A DNA stretch of 64,000 nucleotides from Anoxynatronum sibiricum (GTDB lineage: Bacteria; Bacillota; Clostridia; Peptostreptococcales; Tindalliaceae), in contig NZ_JBCITM010000017.1 in the NCBI RefSeq assembly GCF_039414295.1, forward strand, positions 12,392 to 76,391, written 5' to 3'. The position numbers and the translations under genes were made by a program. This document shows positions 9,637 through 17,431 of the stretch, piece by piece (positions within the stretch are counted from its first letter, which is position 1; each line of letters opens with the position of its first letter). Under the pieces are notes generated by a model. It ran no database searches and was not told the DNA's origin. It saw nothing but the letters and a program-made list of their open reading frames with translations.

Positions 9637-10701
9637 ATGAAGCATTTGAAAAAAACCATGGCATTGTTACTGGTGGCAGTATTGTTACTGGCAGGTTGTG
9701 GCAGTACCCCTGCTCAACCAAGCGAGCAGGAAACCGGTGGTGCCGCAGCAGCTGAACCAGAAAAAACGTATCTCATTCGAGCGGGCATTGGACTGAACGA
9801 CCAGCATCCTCAGTATTTGGGTCTGGAAATTATGAAAGAGTACATAGAAAGAGAAAGTAATGGTCGTATTGAAATGCAGCTTTTTCACAGCAGTCAGCTG
9901 GGAGATGACATTCAAATGATGGAAGCCCTGCAGATGGGAAGCCAGGAGATCACATGTCCTTCTTCTGCACCCATTAGCTCCATTGATAAGCGGAACATGG
10001 TCTTTGACCTTCCCTTTCTCTTCCCAAGTGAAGAAGTGGCATCTGCCTTTCTGGATGGAGCCTTTGGACAAGAGCTGTTGGACGGTTTGGAAGACCATGG
10101 TTTAGTAGGCCTGGCCTATTGGGAAAACGGTTATCGACACCTGACCAACAGTGTGAGAGAAGTGCGTACTCCTGAAGATTTGCGGGGCCTGAAAATCAGA
10201 ACAATGGAAAATCAAATTCACCTGGACTTCTTCAGAGAGCTTGGTGCCAACCCAACACCCATGCCTTTTGGGGAACTGTTTACAGCCATGCAGCAGGGCG
10301 TCGTGGATGGTCAGGAAAACCCGGTATCCACCATCTATCTGCAAAGCTTTTCAGAAGTGCAGGATTACACCACCTTAACAGGCCATGTATACAGCCCCTT
10401 TGTGTTGCTCATGAGCAAGGTTTTTTGGGATGAGCTGCCAGAGGATTTGAAAGAAATTGTTCAGGAAGCAGCTTATGTTGCCCAGGAAGAACAAAGAAGA
10501 ATCAGCAGAGAATACGCTGATGAGATGGTGGAAGGTCTCCGAGAGCAGGGAATGACGGTGACAGAGCTAACTCTGGAAGAACTGCAAGCCTTCCAGCAAG
10601 TCACCAGTTCCACCATCGACAAGTTCAAAGGCGATATTGGAGCCGATTATGTGGATCAGGTGCTGGAAGAAATTCAACGGTTGACAAATGAAATGATGTA
10701 A
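9637..10701 (+). CDS. dctP: TRAP transporter solute-binding lipoprotein DctP
   Basis: 354-residue extracytoplasmic binding protein of the TRAP (DctP/TAXI-unrelated) family. Lipoprotein signal with lipobox LLAGC (about Cys21), then a DctP fold; LKIRTMENQIHLDFF contains the conserved Arg that salt-bridges the substrate carboxylate, and MQQGVVDGQENP is a family signature. A good RBS (AAAGGAGG) precedes the ATG. It feeds the DctQ/DctM membrane pair that follows. The 279 bases before it hold a short frame (9405-9617) that looks spurious. Substrate likely an organic acid such as a sugar acid, inferred from the downstream dehydratase. Confidence 0.95.
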   Translation: MKHLKKTMALLLVAVLLLAGCGSTPAQPSEQETGGAAAAEPEKTYLIRAGIGLNDQHPQYLGLEIMKEYIERESNGRIEMQLFHSSQLGDDIQMMEALQMGSQEITCPSSAPISSIDKRNMVFDLPFLFPSEEVASAFLDGAFGQELLDGLEDHGLVGLAYWENGYRHLTNSVREVRTPEDLRGLKIRTMENQIHLDFFRELGANPTPMPFGELFTAMQQGVVDGQENPVSTIYLQSFSEVQDYTTLTGHVYSPFVLLMSKVFWDELPEDLKEIVQEAAYVAQEEQRRISREYADEMVEGLREQGMTVTELTLEELQAFQQVTSSTIDKFKGDIGADYVDQVLEEIQRLTNEMM

Positions 10702-10713
10702 CCAGTCAGGTGT

Positions 10714-10748
10714 GGGGGTGTTTGAGGGACACTGGAACCAACACCCCC
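10714..10748 (+). repeat. Inverted repeat after dctP
   Basis: GGGGGTGTT (10714-10722) is the exact reverse complement of AACACCCCC (10740-10748). Together with the hairpin at 10772-10799 it may protect the dctP message end, allowing more binding protein than membrane subunits to be made. Confidence 0.65.
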
Positions 10749-10771
10749 TGAAAAACTGGATAGAAAACTGA

Positions 10772-10802
10772 AAAGGAGTTTACCTGTTAAGCTCCTTTTT
10801 CG
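10772..10802 (+). terminator. Partial intra-operon terminator between dctP and dctQ
   Basis: AAAGGAGTTTA pairs along its length with TTAAGCTCCTTT around a short CCTG loop and is followed by TTTTTCG. It lies inside the transport operon, so it is probably read through in part and sets the ratio of binding protein to permease. Confidence 0.6.
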
Positions 10803-10839
10803 TTTGAGAGGGTGGAAGAAGGGGAGGCAAGTAGTTGAG

Positions 10840-11358
10840 ATGAGCAAGCTGATGATTATTCCAAAGAGTCTGGGAAAAGTGAATCAGTTCATTGCGTTGA
10901 TCATGAAGGCGGCCCTGGCTGTCAATCTGACGGTGATGGTAGGCATTGTTTTTTATGCAGTGATCAGCAGAAATATGCTCCATGCATCCATTGCGTGGGC
11001 GGAAGAGTTGTCCCGAATTCTGTTTTTATGGCTAGTTTTTTCCGGAGCAGTCTTGGGGCTTCATTATCGGGAGCATTTAGGCCTGACCATTCTGGTTGAC
11101 CGATTCAATCCCCGGTGGAAACTGATTTTTGAGATGGTTGCATGGGTCTTGATTATCGTTGTCACAAGAGCCATGATCAACGGAGGCCATCGCATTGTGG
11201 AAGTGGTACACTCGGCAAGAACACCGGCTCTGGGGCTTCCCACTTCCATTAAATACTGGCCGGTGTTGGTGGCAGGGTATGCGATGATTCTCATATCCAT
11301 CGAAAACCTGCTGTTTAGAACGGCAGATTTGGTTAAGGGCTTGCGACACAAATCTTAG
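10840..11358 (+). CDS. dctQ: TRAP transporter small membrane subunit DctQ
   Basis: About 172 residues, four predicted membrane helices, with the DctQ signature WAEELSRILFLWLVF and GAVLGLHYREHLG. It couples the binding protein to the large DctM channel in this sodium- or proton-driven secondary carrier. ATG 10840 is taken as start with GGGGAGG at 10821-10827; an in-frame TTG at 10804 overlaps the terminator upstream and is less likely. The stop is followed after 13 bases by dctM, whose RBS overlaps the dctQ stop. Confidence 0.92.
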   Translation: MSKLMIIPKSLGKVNQFIALIMKAALAVNLTVMVGIVFYAVISRNMLHASIAWAEELSRILFLWLVFSGAVLGLHYREHLGLTILVDRFNPRWKLIFEMVAWVLIIVVTRAMINGGHRIVEVVHSARTPALGLPTSIKYWPVLVAGYAMILISIENLLFRTADLVKGLRHKS

Positions 11359-11371
11359 GAGGTGAACGTTG

Positions 11372-12649
11372 ATGGAAATGCTGATCATCTTTTTAGTGGC
11401 ACTTTTTGGGTTTCTGCTGATGGGTGTTCCGGTGGCCTTCTGTTTGGGGCTGGCGGCATTGGTGATGATGGGAATTCAAAATTTTGGTCATGAGATGCTG
11501 GTTCAAAAAATGGTGGGTGGAATCGACAGCTTTCCCCTCCTGGCAGTGCCTTTTTTTATGTTGGCAGGTGAAATAATGAACACCGGAGGAATTGCCAAGC
11601 GAATCATCAACTTATCTAAGGCTCTGGTGGGTCACATCACTGGTGGTCTGGGGCTGGTGAACATTGTGGCCAGCATGTTTTTCGGAGGAATATCCGGTTC
11701 TTCGGTGGCAGATACCGCTGCCATTGGGGGCTTGTTGATTCCATCCATGAAAGAAGAAGGGTATGACGCTGATTTTTCAGCTGCGGTGACGGCATCCTCC
11801 GCCACCATGGGAATCGTGATTCCTCCCAGCATCCCCATGATTTTATTTGGACTGATTAGCGGAGTGTCGGTGGTGCGCATGTTTTTGGGAGGCATTATTC
11901 CAGGGATTCTCATTGGGTTTTCCCTGCTGATGCTGACGTTTATCATATCCAAAAAACGGAAGTATCCCAAGGGTGATGGTTTTTCAGTCATGGCCGTTTT
12001 CAGGGCGCTGAAAGAATCCATTTGGGCCGTTTTTTTGCCGGTGATTATCATCGGCGGCATTATTTCCGGTTACTTTACGCCCACAGAAGCAGCAGTGGTG
12101 GCAGTGGTGTACGCATTGGTCGTCTCCCTTCTTATCTATCGGGAAATGACATTAAAAGACCTGCCTAAAATTCTCATTGATACGGGCAAAACAACGGGTA
12201 TTGTGATGATTGTGGCTGGCGCAGCCATGGTGGTAGCTTGGCTGCTGACCATTGTTAGAATCCCTCAAACTATTGCAACCACCATTCTGGGTATTTCTGA
12301 AAGTCCACTGGTGGTGTTGATCATCATTAACCTGTTTCTCTTGCTGGTGGGATCAGTGATGGATTTGACCCCTGCTTTGCTGATTTTGGGACCCGTTTTG
12401 CTGCCGGTGGCAACAGCCGTTGGCATTGATCCTGTGTTTTTTGGGGTGATGATGGTTATCAATTTGGGCATTGGCCTGGTGACACCACCGGTGGGCACCA
12501 TCCTCTACATTGCCTGTGGCATTGCCAAAGTGTCACTGGAGCAAATCACCAAAGCCATGCTGCCTTTCTTAGCGACACAGGTGGCGGTACTGCTGCTTAT
12601 CATTTTATTTCCGCAGTTGGTGCTTTGGATCCCAGGGCTGATGCGATAG
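11372..12649 (+). CDS. dctM: TRAP transporter large membrane subunit DctM
   Basis: 425-residue hydrophobic protein with about twelve membrane segments, the transport channel of the TRAP system. Family features: PFFMLAGEIMNTGGIAKRI near residue 55, GGISGSSVADTAAIG, PPSIPMI and a C-terminal NLGIGLVTPPVGTILY. ATG 11372 is chosen because AGGAGGTG (11357-11364) is ideally placed; the in-frame TTG at 11369 is too close to it. Belongs with dctP and dctQ. Confidence 0.95.
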   Translation: MEMLIIFLVALFGFLLMGVPVAFCLGLAALVMMGIQNFGHEMLVQKMVGGIDSFPLLAVPFFMLAGEIMNTGGIAKRIINLSKALVGHITGGLGLVNIVASMFFGGISGSSVADTAAIGGLLIPSMKEEGYDADFSAAVTASSATMGIVIPPSIPMILFGLISGVSVVRMFLGGIIPGILIGFSLLMLTFIISKKRKYPKGDGFSVMAVFRALKESIWAVFLPVIIIGGIISGYFTPTEAAVVAVVYALVVSLLIYREMTLKDLPKILIDTGKTTGIVMIVAGAAMVVAWLLTIVRIPQTIATTILGISESPLVVLIIINLFLLLVGSVMDLTPALLILGPVLLPVATAVGIDPVFFGVMMVINLGIGLVTPPVGTILYIACGIAKVSLEQITKAMLPFLATQVAVLLLIILFPQLVLWIPGLMR

Positions 12650-12779
12650 CCAATGAAAGGTTGACCTTCATGAAGCTGGTGGAGGTATTGTGAAGCATTG
12701 ATTCAACTCATTCAAGCGCGCCATATGGGCAGAAGCTTTCATGAAAAAGAGTTGCTGTTTCAAAATGAAGGAGGCACTT

Positions 12780-14498
12780 ATGTTAAAAAGTCAGCGTATG
12801 CGGCAGATTGCCGTTGAGATGGATGCCCTGAAAATGGGCATGGGATGGACGGTGGAAGACTTGGAAAAACCCCAGGTGTTTCTTCAAAGCACATGGGGAG
12901 ACAGTCATCCCGGCAGTGTTCACCTGAGACAGCTGGTGGAAATCACTGAAAAGGAACTCGCTTCGTTGGGTGCAAAAGCTGCCAAATATACCACCACAGA
13001 TATTTGTGACGGCATTGCCCAGGGTCATGATGGCATGAACTATTCCCTGCTTTCCAGAGAAATGATTGTCAGCATGATTGAAATACAAGCCACAGCCACG
13101 CCCTTTGACGGAGGACTCTTTCTGTCCAGCTGTGATAAAGCAGTTCCCGGGCACCTCCAAGCCATTGCAAGGCTTGACATGCCCGCCATTCTTATACCGG
13201 GTGGGGTAATGAAAGCAGGGCCCAACATGCTAACCCTTGAGCAGGTGGGTACTTACAGCGCCCAACTCAAGCGGGGTGAAATATCAGAAACACAGTTTAA
13301 AAACAAGCAGCACACCGCCTGCCCCACATGTGGTGCCTGTGCCTTTATGGGAACCGCAGCCACCATGCAGGTGATGGCAGAAGCACTGGGAATTGCCTTG
13401 CCAGGTACTGCTTTGATCCCAGCCACCGATGAAGTGCTGAGAGAAGCAGCGGTTTCTGCAGCGCATCAAGTGGTGAATCTGATTAAAAAGAACATTACCC
13501 CTTCTCAAATCCTTACAAAGAAGGCTTTTGAAAACGCCATGATGGTGCATGCAGCCATAGCAGGTTCCACCAATGCCATGATTCACATGCCGGCCATTGC
13601 CCATGAGCTGAATCAGTTGATCAGTCCGGATATGTTTGATGAAATCCATCGGCGCATTCCGTTTATTTTAAACGTGCGACCCAGCGGCAAATTCCCGGCG
13701 GAATACTTGTGGTATGCAGGCGGCGTGCCAGCAGTGATGGAGGCCATTAAACCATACCTGCATCTGGACGTAATGACCGTAACGGGAAAAACCCTGGGAG
13801 AAAACCTGGAAGCTGTTCGAGGAACAGCCCATGATGAAAAAAGGCGGAAACATCTTAAAAATAGGGGCATTGAGTCACATCAGGTCATTTTTCCGGTGGA
13901 GCAGCCCATTCAGAAAGAGGGTGCAGTGGCGGTTCTCAAGGGCAATCTGGCGCCAGAAGGGTCAGTCATCAAGCATTCGGCGGTTTCGAAAAACATGTTT
14001 CAGGTAACTCTGCGAGCCAGACCCTTTGACTCAGAAGAGGAAGCCTTTGACGCGGTGATGACCCGAAACATTAAGCCGGGAGATGCGGTTTTCATACGCT
14101 ATGAAGGGCCAAAGGGTTCAGGGATGCCGGAAATGTTTTACACCACAGAAGCCATTGCTTCTGACCCGGAACTCAACAGCACCGTGGCGCTGATTACGGA
14201 TGGACGTTACTCTGGGGCCACACGAGGCCCTGCCATTGGGCACGTATCCCCAGAAGCCCTCGAAGGAGGGGCCATTGCCCTGGTGGAAGAAGGGGACTTA
14301 ATTCGCATCGACATTCATCAGAGGCGATTGGATATTGTGGGTGTGAAAGGCGAAGAAATGACTCTTGAAGAGATTTCACAGGTGCTTGCATTGCGAAAAG
14401 CAGCCTGGCAACCGCCTGAACTAAAGAAAAAAACAGGCATTTTAAAGATTTACAGCAAACTGGCAGTTTCCTCCATTAAGGGAGCGTACATGGAGTAG
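12780..14498 (+). CDS. IlvD/Edd-family dehydratase (probable sugar-acid dehydratase)
   Basis: 572-residue member of the dihydroxyacid dehydratase / 6-phosphogluconate dehydratase family, which remove water from 2,3-dihydroxy acids using an Fe-S cluster. Cluster-ligand motifs are present: SSCDKAVPGH (Cys about 121) and ACPTCGACAFMGTAATM (about 180-195), plus TDGRYSGATRGPAIGHVSPEA near the C terminus. The gene sits behind TRAP genes and a GntR/FCD regulator rather than ilv genes, so a sugar acid (hexonate or pentonate) is a better guess than branched-chain synthesis. ATG 12780 follows AAGGAGG by five bases; ATG 12741 has no RBS. Confidence 0.88.
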   Translation: MLKSQRMRQIAVEMDALKMGMGWTVEDLEKPQVFLQSTWGDSHPGSVHLRQLVEITEKELASLGAKAAKYTTTDICDGIAQGHDGMNYSLLSREMIVSMIEIQATATPFDGGLFLSSCDKAVPGHLQAIARLDMPAILIPGGVMKAGPNMLTLEQVGTYSAQLKRGEISETQFKNKQHTACPTCGACAFMGTAATMQVMAEALGIALPGTALIPATDEVLREAAVSAAHQVVNLIKKNITPSQILTKKAFENAMMVHAAIAGSTNAMIHMPAIAHELNQLISPDMFDEIHRRIPFILNVRPSGKFPAEYLWYAGGVPAVMEAIKPYLHLDVMTVTGKTLGENLEAVRGTAHDEKRRKHLKNRGIESHQVIFPVEQPIQKEGAVAVLKGNLAPEGSVIKHSAVSKNMFQVTLRARPFDSEEEAFDAVMTRNIKPGDAVFIRYEGPKGSGMPEMFYTTEAIASDPELNSTVALITDGRYSGATRGPAIGHVSPEALEGGAIALVEEGDLIRIDIHQRRLDIVGVKGEEMTLEEISQVLALRKAAWQPPELKKKTGILKIYSKLAVSSIKGAYME

Positions 14499-14520
14499 GC
14501 GCTGACAGAATGACTCGCAG

Positions 14521-14567
14521 AAAACCCCGTCAACAACGTGTGTACAACGTTGTTGACGGGGTTTTTT
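14521..14567. terminator. Strong bidirectional terminator between convergent genes
   Basis: AAAACCCCGTCAACAACG is matched by CGTTGTTGACGGGGTTTTTT, an 18-bp stem flanked by A and T runs so that it works on both strands. It ends the TRAP/dehydratase operon on the plus strand and the M28 peptidase gene on the minus strand, whose stop lies within the tail. Confidence 0.9.
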
Positions 14568-15804
14568 AGGCAAGAGTGGTGATAACTTCACAAAGAAACC
14601 GGGTCAGGTCTTCCAGCAGCGACAGATTCACCTGATCAAGGGTATCATGGCTGGTGTGAGAAATGGCCATGACCCCGTCCCGCAGGTTGGAGGAGGTGGC
14701 GGTCATGCAGGGAACCCCCTGCTGGAGAAAAATGGAGTGGTCCCCTTCATACCAGGCTTCTCCCTGCTCCAGGGAAGAAAACCCACCAGCGGTGGTCAAG
14801 AGTTTCCCAATGCCTTCCTCCGACAGGTTGTAGAAAGAAAGGGCGGTGTTGGCATCCACGTGGCCGGCACCGTCGATGTTGATCAACAACCGGATGTCGT
14901 CAAATTTCCCGCTGTTCTGCTGCAGGTAGTTCATTTGCCCGGAGACGGCATAGTAGTCTTCTCCGTTGAAGGGAATGATTTCCAGATCATCATGACCTTT
15001 ATATTCCTGCAGGGCTTCTGCCAGGGCCAGCAGCACTGCCACACCGGTGGCGTTATCCAGAGCGCCGGGAGTGGTGTTTTTAGCATCGATGTGGGCACAG
15101 ATGATGATCCGCTTTCTGTCGGTTTCCTGGCTGGTGCCTTTTTTTCGTGCCACCGGATTATGACCCATGGCAGGCATGCGCCGGCTCTGGTGGCAGAGAG
15201 CTACTGCTTCCTCTGGCTGCTGCTTCAACAGGTGAAGCAGGCGCTTCCCGTCGTCTTCTTTCATATAAACAGAAGGAATGTGAAAGTCGCCGTCTTCAAA
15301 AACCGGGTAAGGATTCAACCCCTTGGAGAGTCCTTCTCCCGGGCCTGTGGCGCAGATAATGGCTGCAGGCTTTTTCTCCTCCAGCAGTCCAATGAGCCGC
15401 TGATGCTCTTCCGGCTGGTAAAAGACAAAGTTCTTGGGCATCAGCTGCTCTTTGGCCAGTTCACCACTCATGTAGAGAATCCGGTGCTCCAGATCGGCAG
15501 CCTGAAGCTGGGCCATTGAATCAGCCGTCACCAGCGGCGCCCTTACGTCGCAGGGCGGTGAATAGGGGCTGGCATGGGCAGGGAAGTGCTGGTTTCCCAC
15601 CTGCAGGTGCACTGGTGCAGCCTCCCAGTCCATACAGTCAAAGGCGTCAAGCGCCACTTCCCAACCAAAGTCGCCCAGTAAGTGGGCAGCATAAGCCACG
15701 GCCTTCTGGTTGGCAGCACTTCCCACCGACCGATGGCCCATTTCGGTCACCAGCTTTTCCAGATGACCATAAAGACTTGGTGGCATTGAGACATTTGTTT
15801 CCAT
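14566..15804 (-). CDS. M28-family zinc aminopeptidase-like protein
   Basis: 412-residue metallopeptidase. The catalytic half (about 215-410) keeps the dinuclear zinc ligands of family M28: His in CAHIDAK, Asp in GALDNATG, the acidic pair in PFNGEDYYA, Asp in INIDGAG and His in YEGDHS. The N-terminal half is a PA-domain-like region with no signal peptide, so the enzyme is probably cytosolic. ATG at 15804 is chosen because GGGGGTG precedes it by about six bases; an upstream in-frame ATG at 15870 gives an Arg-rich extension and has no RBS. Likely releases amino acids or acts on a small amide; not tied to its neighbours. Confidence 0.88.
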   Translation of the reverse strand: METNVSMPPSLYGHLEKLVTEMGHRSVGSAANQKAVAYAAHLLGDFGWEVALDAFDCMDWEAAPVHLQVGNQHFPAHASPYSPPCDVRAPLVTADSMAQLQAADLEHRILYMSGELAKEQLMPKNFVFYQPEEHQRLIGLLEEKKPAAIICATGPGEGLSKGLNPYPVFEDGDFHIPSVYMKEDDGKRLLHLLKQQPEEAVALCHQSRRMPAMGHNPVARKKGTSQETDRKRIIICAHIDAKNTTPGALDNATGVAVLLALAEALQEYKGHDDLEIIPFNGEDYYAVSGQMNYLQQNSGKFDDIRLLINIDGAGHVDANTALSFYNLSEEGIGKLLTTAGGFSSLEQGEAWYEGDHSIFLQQGVPCMTATSSNLRDGVMAISHTSHDTLDQVNLSLLEDLTRFLCEVITTLA

Positions 15805-15983
15805 GTAAAGCACCCCCGTATCAGATTTTATGGAAGGATCACCGTCTGCTGATCTTCGTCTGCGGATCATCCTTCACTGGCATCTTACCATCTGTCAAAG
15901 GGGTGGTGTATAAATGGAGGGTTGAAAAGATGAGGGACGGAGTTGAAACGGTCATAGATTGAAAAGAGGCGAAGTGGAAAGGA

Positions 15984-16859
15984 TTACCGATGAAGGGAGC
16001 GGAGCAGGTCGTCAATCTCATCAGCCTTGGCGGCGAACATTTCCAGCACAGCCAGCCACCGGTCGCCTGTCCAGACGGCTTCCGCATGGGGAAGCTTCAG
16101 TGCGTTCAACGCTTCCTCCGGGTGACCGGCATCCAGCTTTGACAGGCAGCGGTGAATGGCAGACATGCTGAACCGGGCCTGTCGCAGTAGATAGATCACT
16201 TGGAGGCGCTGTATTTCCCGTTGGCCGTAAAATCGGGTTTGGTGCTGGCCTGATCGGGGAACCTGAATCAGATCATTCCGTTCCCAGTTGCGCAGGGCTT
16301 CGGGGGTGACGCCGATGAGGGTGGCGGCTTCCCTGCGGTTTAGAACGTCCCTGGGGTTTTTAACATCCCTGGGGCAAAGCACTTGCCTGGGGCTGATGAT
16401 TTTTCGGAGCGTTTCCCCAGTGGTTTCGGGAGATGTCAAAGGATCATCAGCTGCCAATGCAGTGGGAGCTGTCGAAGGATCACCAGACGCCCTGCCTGAT
16501 TCGGAAAGTATGGCGGTATGGGCCGCCCACTGGCTTAGAATTTCAATGGCTTGCCGGGCTTTTTCCGCCTCGGCGGCAATGGTTGACTGATACGACTGGG
16601 CATGACGCCGGGCAGCTGCCAGATCCCAGACCTTCAGGGCCTCCACAATGTGAAGTGAAGCTTTACGAATGGCTTCGCCCGGCCATTCGTCCAGATAAAT
16701 GCAGCGCAGTACGTTTACCTGCACCAGATGCCGGTCATCAAAAATCCGGTATCCGTTGGCACTGCGAGGCACAGGCGAAATCAACCCCAGGCGCTCATAA
16801 AACCGAACCGTATTGGGATGAATATGTGCCATACTGGCTATGTCACTGGTGCGGTACAA
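15984..16859 (-). CDS. MerR-family regulator with two HTH domains
   Basis: 291 residues with two separate MerR-type DNA-binding domains: one at about 1-70 (TSDIASMAHIHPNTVRFYERLGLI) and one at about 178-240 (LNRREAATLIGVTPEALRNWERNDLI), joined by a helical stretch and a low-complexity Ser/Thr/Pro/Ala linker. There is no metal-binding loop of the CueR/ZntR type. The start codon is TTG, supported by GGAGGTG seven bases upstream. It follows the MoaE-like gene by 30 bases on the same strand, so the two probably form an operon. Confidence 0.85.
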   Translation of the reverse strand: MYRTSDIASMAHIHPNTVRFYERLGLISPVPRSANGYRIFDDRHLVQVNVLRCIYLDEWPGEAIRKASLHIVEALKVWDLAAARRHAQSYQSTIAAEAEKARQAIEILSQWAAHTAILSESGRASGDPSTAPTALAADDPLTSPETTGETLRKIISPRQVLCPRDVKNPRDVLNRREAATLIGVTPEALRNWERNDLIQVPRSGQHQTRFYGQREIQRLQVIYLLRQARFSMSAIHRCLSKLDAGHPEEALNALKLPHAEAVWTGDRWLAVLEMFAAKADEIDDLLRSLHR

Positions 16860-16889
16860 AAGAGCTCACCTCCGGCGGCGTTTGAGTTG

Positions 16890-17300
16890 TTAGGCCTTCA
16901 GTTCGATTTCAGTGACACACTGGGTTTTGATTTTTTCCACCAGGGCCTGTAGGGCATCTACCACATGGGGGCGAATATCACCGCCAATGAGCACGAACAT
17001 GATGTCGTCTCCCACTGTCAGGCGGCCTTCATTCAGCCATACCCTGATGTAAAATATGCCATTCATGGTGTAGGTTTCAGCAATGGCAGCCTCCACTTTT
17101 GCAGCATCGAAAGAAAAGTCCATGCCTTGCACGGTGGTGCCATCATCGATACCCTGGCGCACTTTCGCCTTGGGGGTCTCCCGTACGACGCCGTTGTGAA
17201 CCAGAAACATGCCTACCTGGGAAGATCGGGGGTCGGCTTTGGCCTCACTAAGCCACTGGTTGATATCGGGGGACGGTTTGGACGTGGTGGTGTTGTTCAT
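16890..17300 (-). CDS. MoaE-like protein (molybdopterin synthase large-subunit family)
   Basis: 136 residues related to MoaE, the catalytic subunit that adds sulphur to precursor Z in molybdopterin synthesis. Typical are VGMFLVHNGVVRETPKAKVR near residue 30, FSFDAAKVEAAIAETY and FYIRVWLNEGRLTVGDD. The clostridial form is shorter than E. coli MoaE and no MoaD lies next to it. ATG 17300 follows GAAGGAGCG; a longer frame to 17375 lacks an RBS. It is divergent from iorA. Molybdopterin or tungstopterin enzymes such as aldehyde:ferredoxin oxidoreductase commonly work with IorAB in amino-acid fermentation, which makes the neighbourhood sensible, although the link is inferred. Confidence 0.78.
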   Translation of the reverse strand: MNNTTTSKPSPDINQWLSEAKADPRSSQVGMFLVHNGVVRETPKAKVRQGIDDGTTVQGMDFSFDAAKVEAAIAETYTMNGIFYIRVWLNEGRLTVGDDIMFVLIGGDIRPHVVDALQALVEKIKTQCVTEIELKA

Positions 17301-17380
17301 GGGCGAACACGCTCCTTCGCAGGGGGGAGCAACGACAGCGATTTGAGCATGGGTTTCGGCTGTTAGTCCCTCCATAATTG

Positions 17381-17403
17381 GGTATCAATGGGAAAGAGAT
17401 ACC
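17381..17403. promoter_or_regulatory. Inverted repeat in the moaE/iorA divergent region
   Basis: GGTATC at 17381-17386 and GATACC at 17398-17403 form a symmetric site with an 11-base spacer, 28 bases before the iorA start. It could be an operator, for instance of the tandem-MerR protein, or a leader hairpin; the sequence does not decide. Confidence 0.4.
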
Positions 17404-17431
17404 ACCACTATTATATCAGGAGGGATCCAAG

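Noticed and set aside
14647..15519. 290-codon plus-strand frame opposite the M28 peptidase
   Set aside because: It is antisense to a gene with all zinc-ligand motifs, and its product shows no domain pattern; GC-rich codons of the real gene make such frames common.
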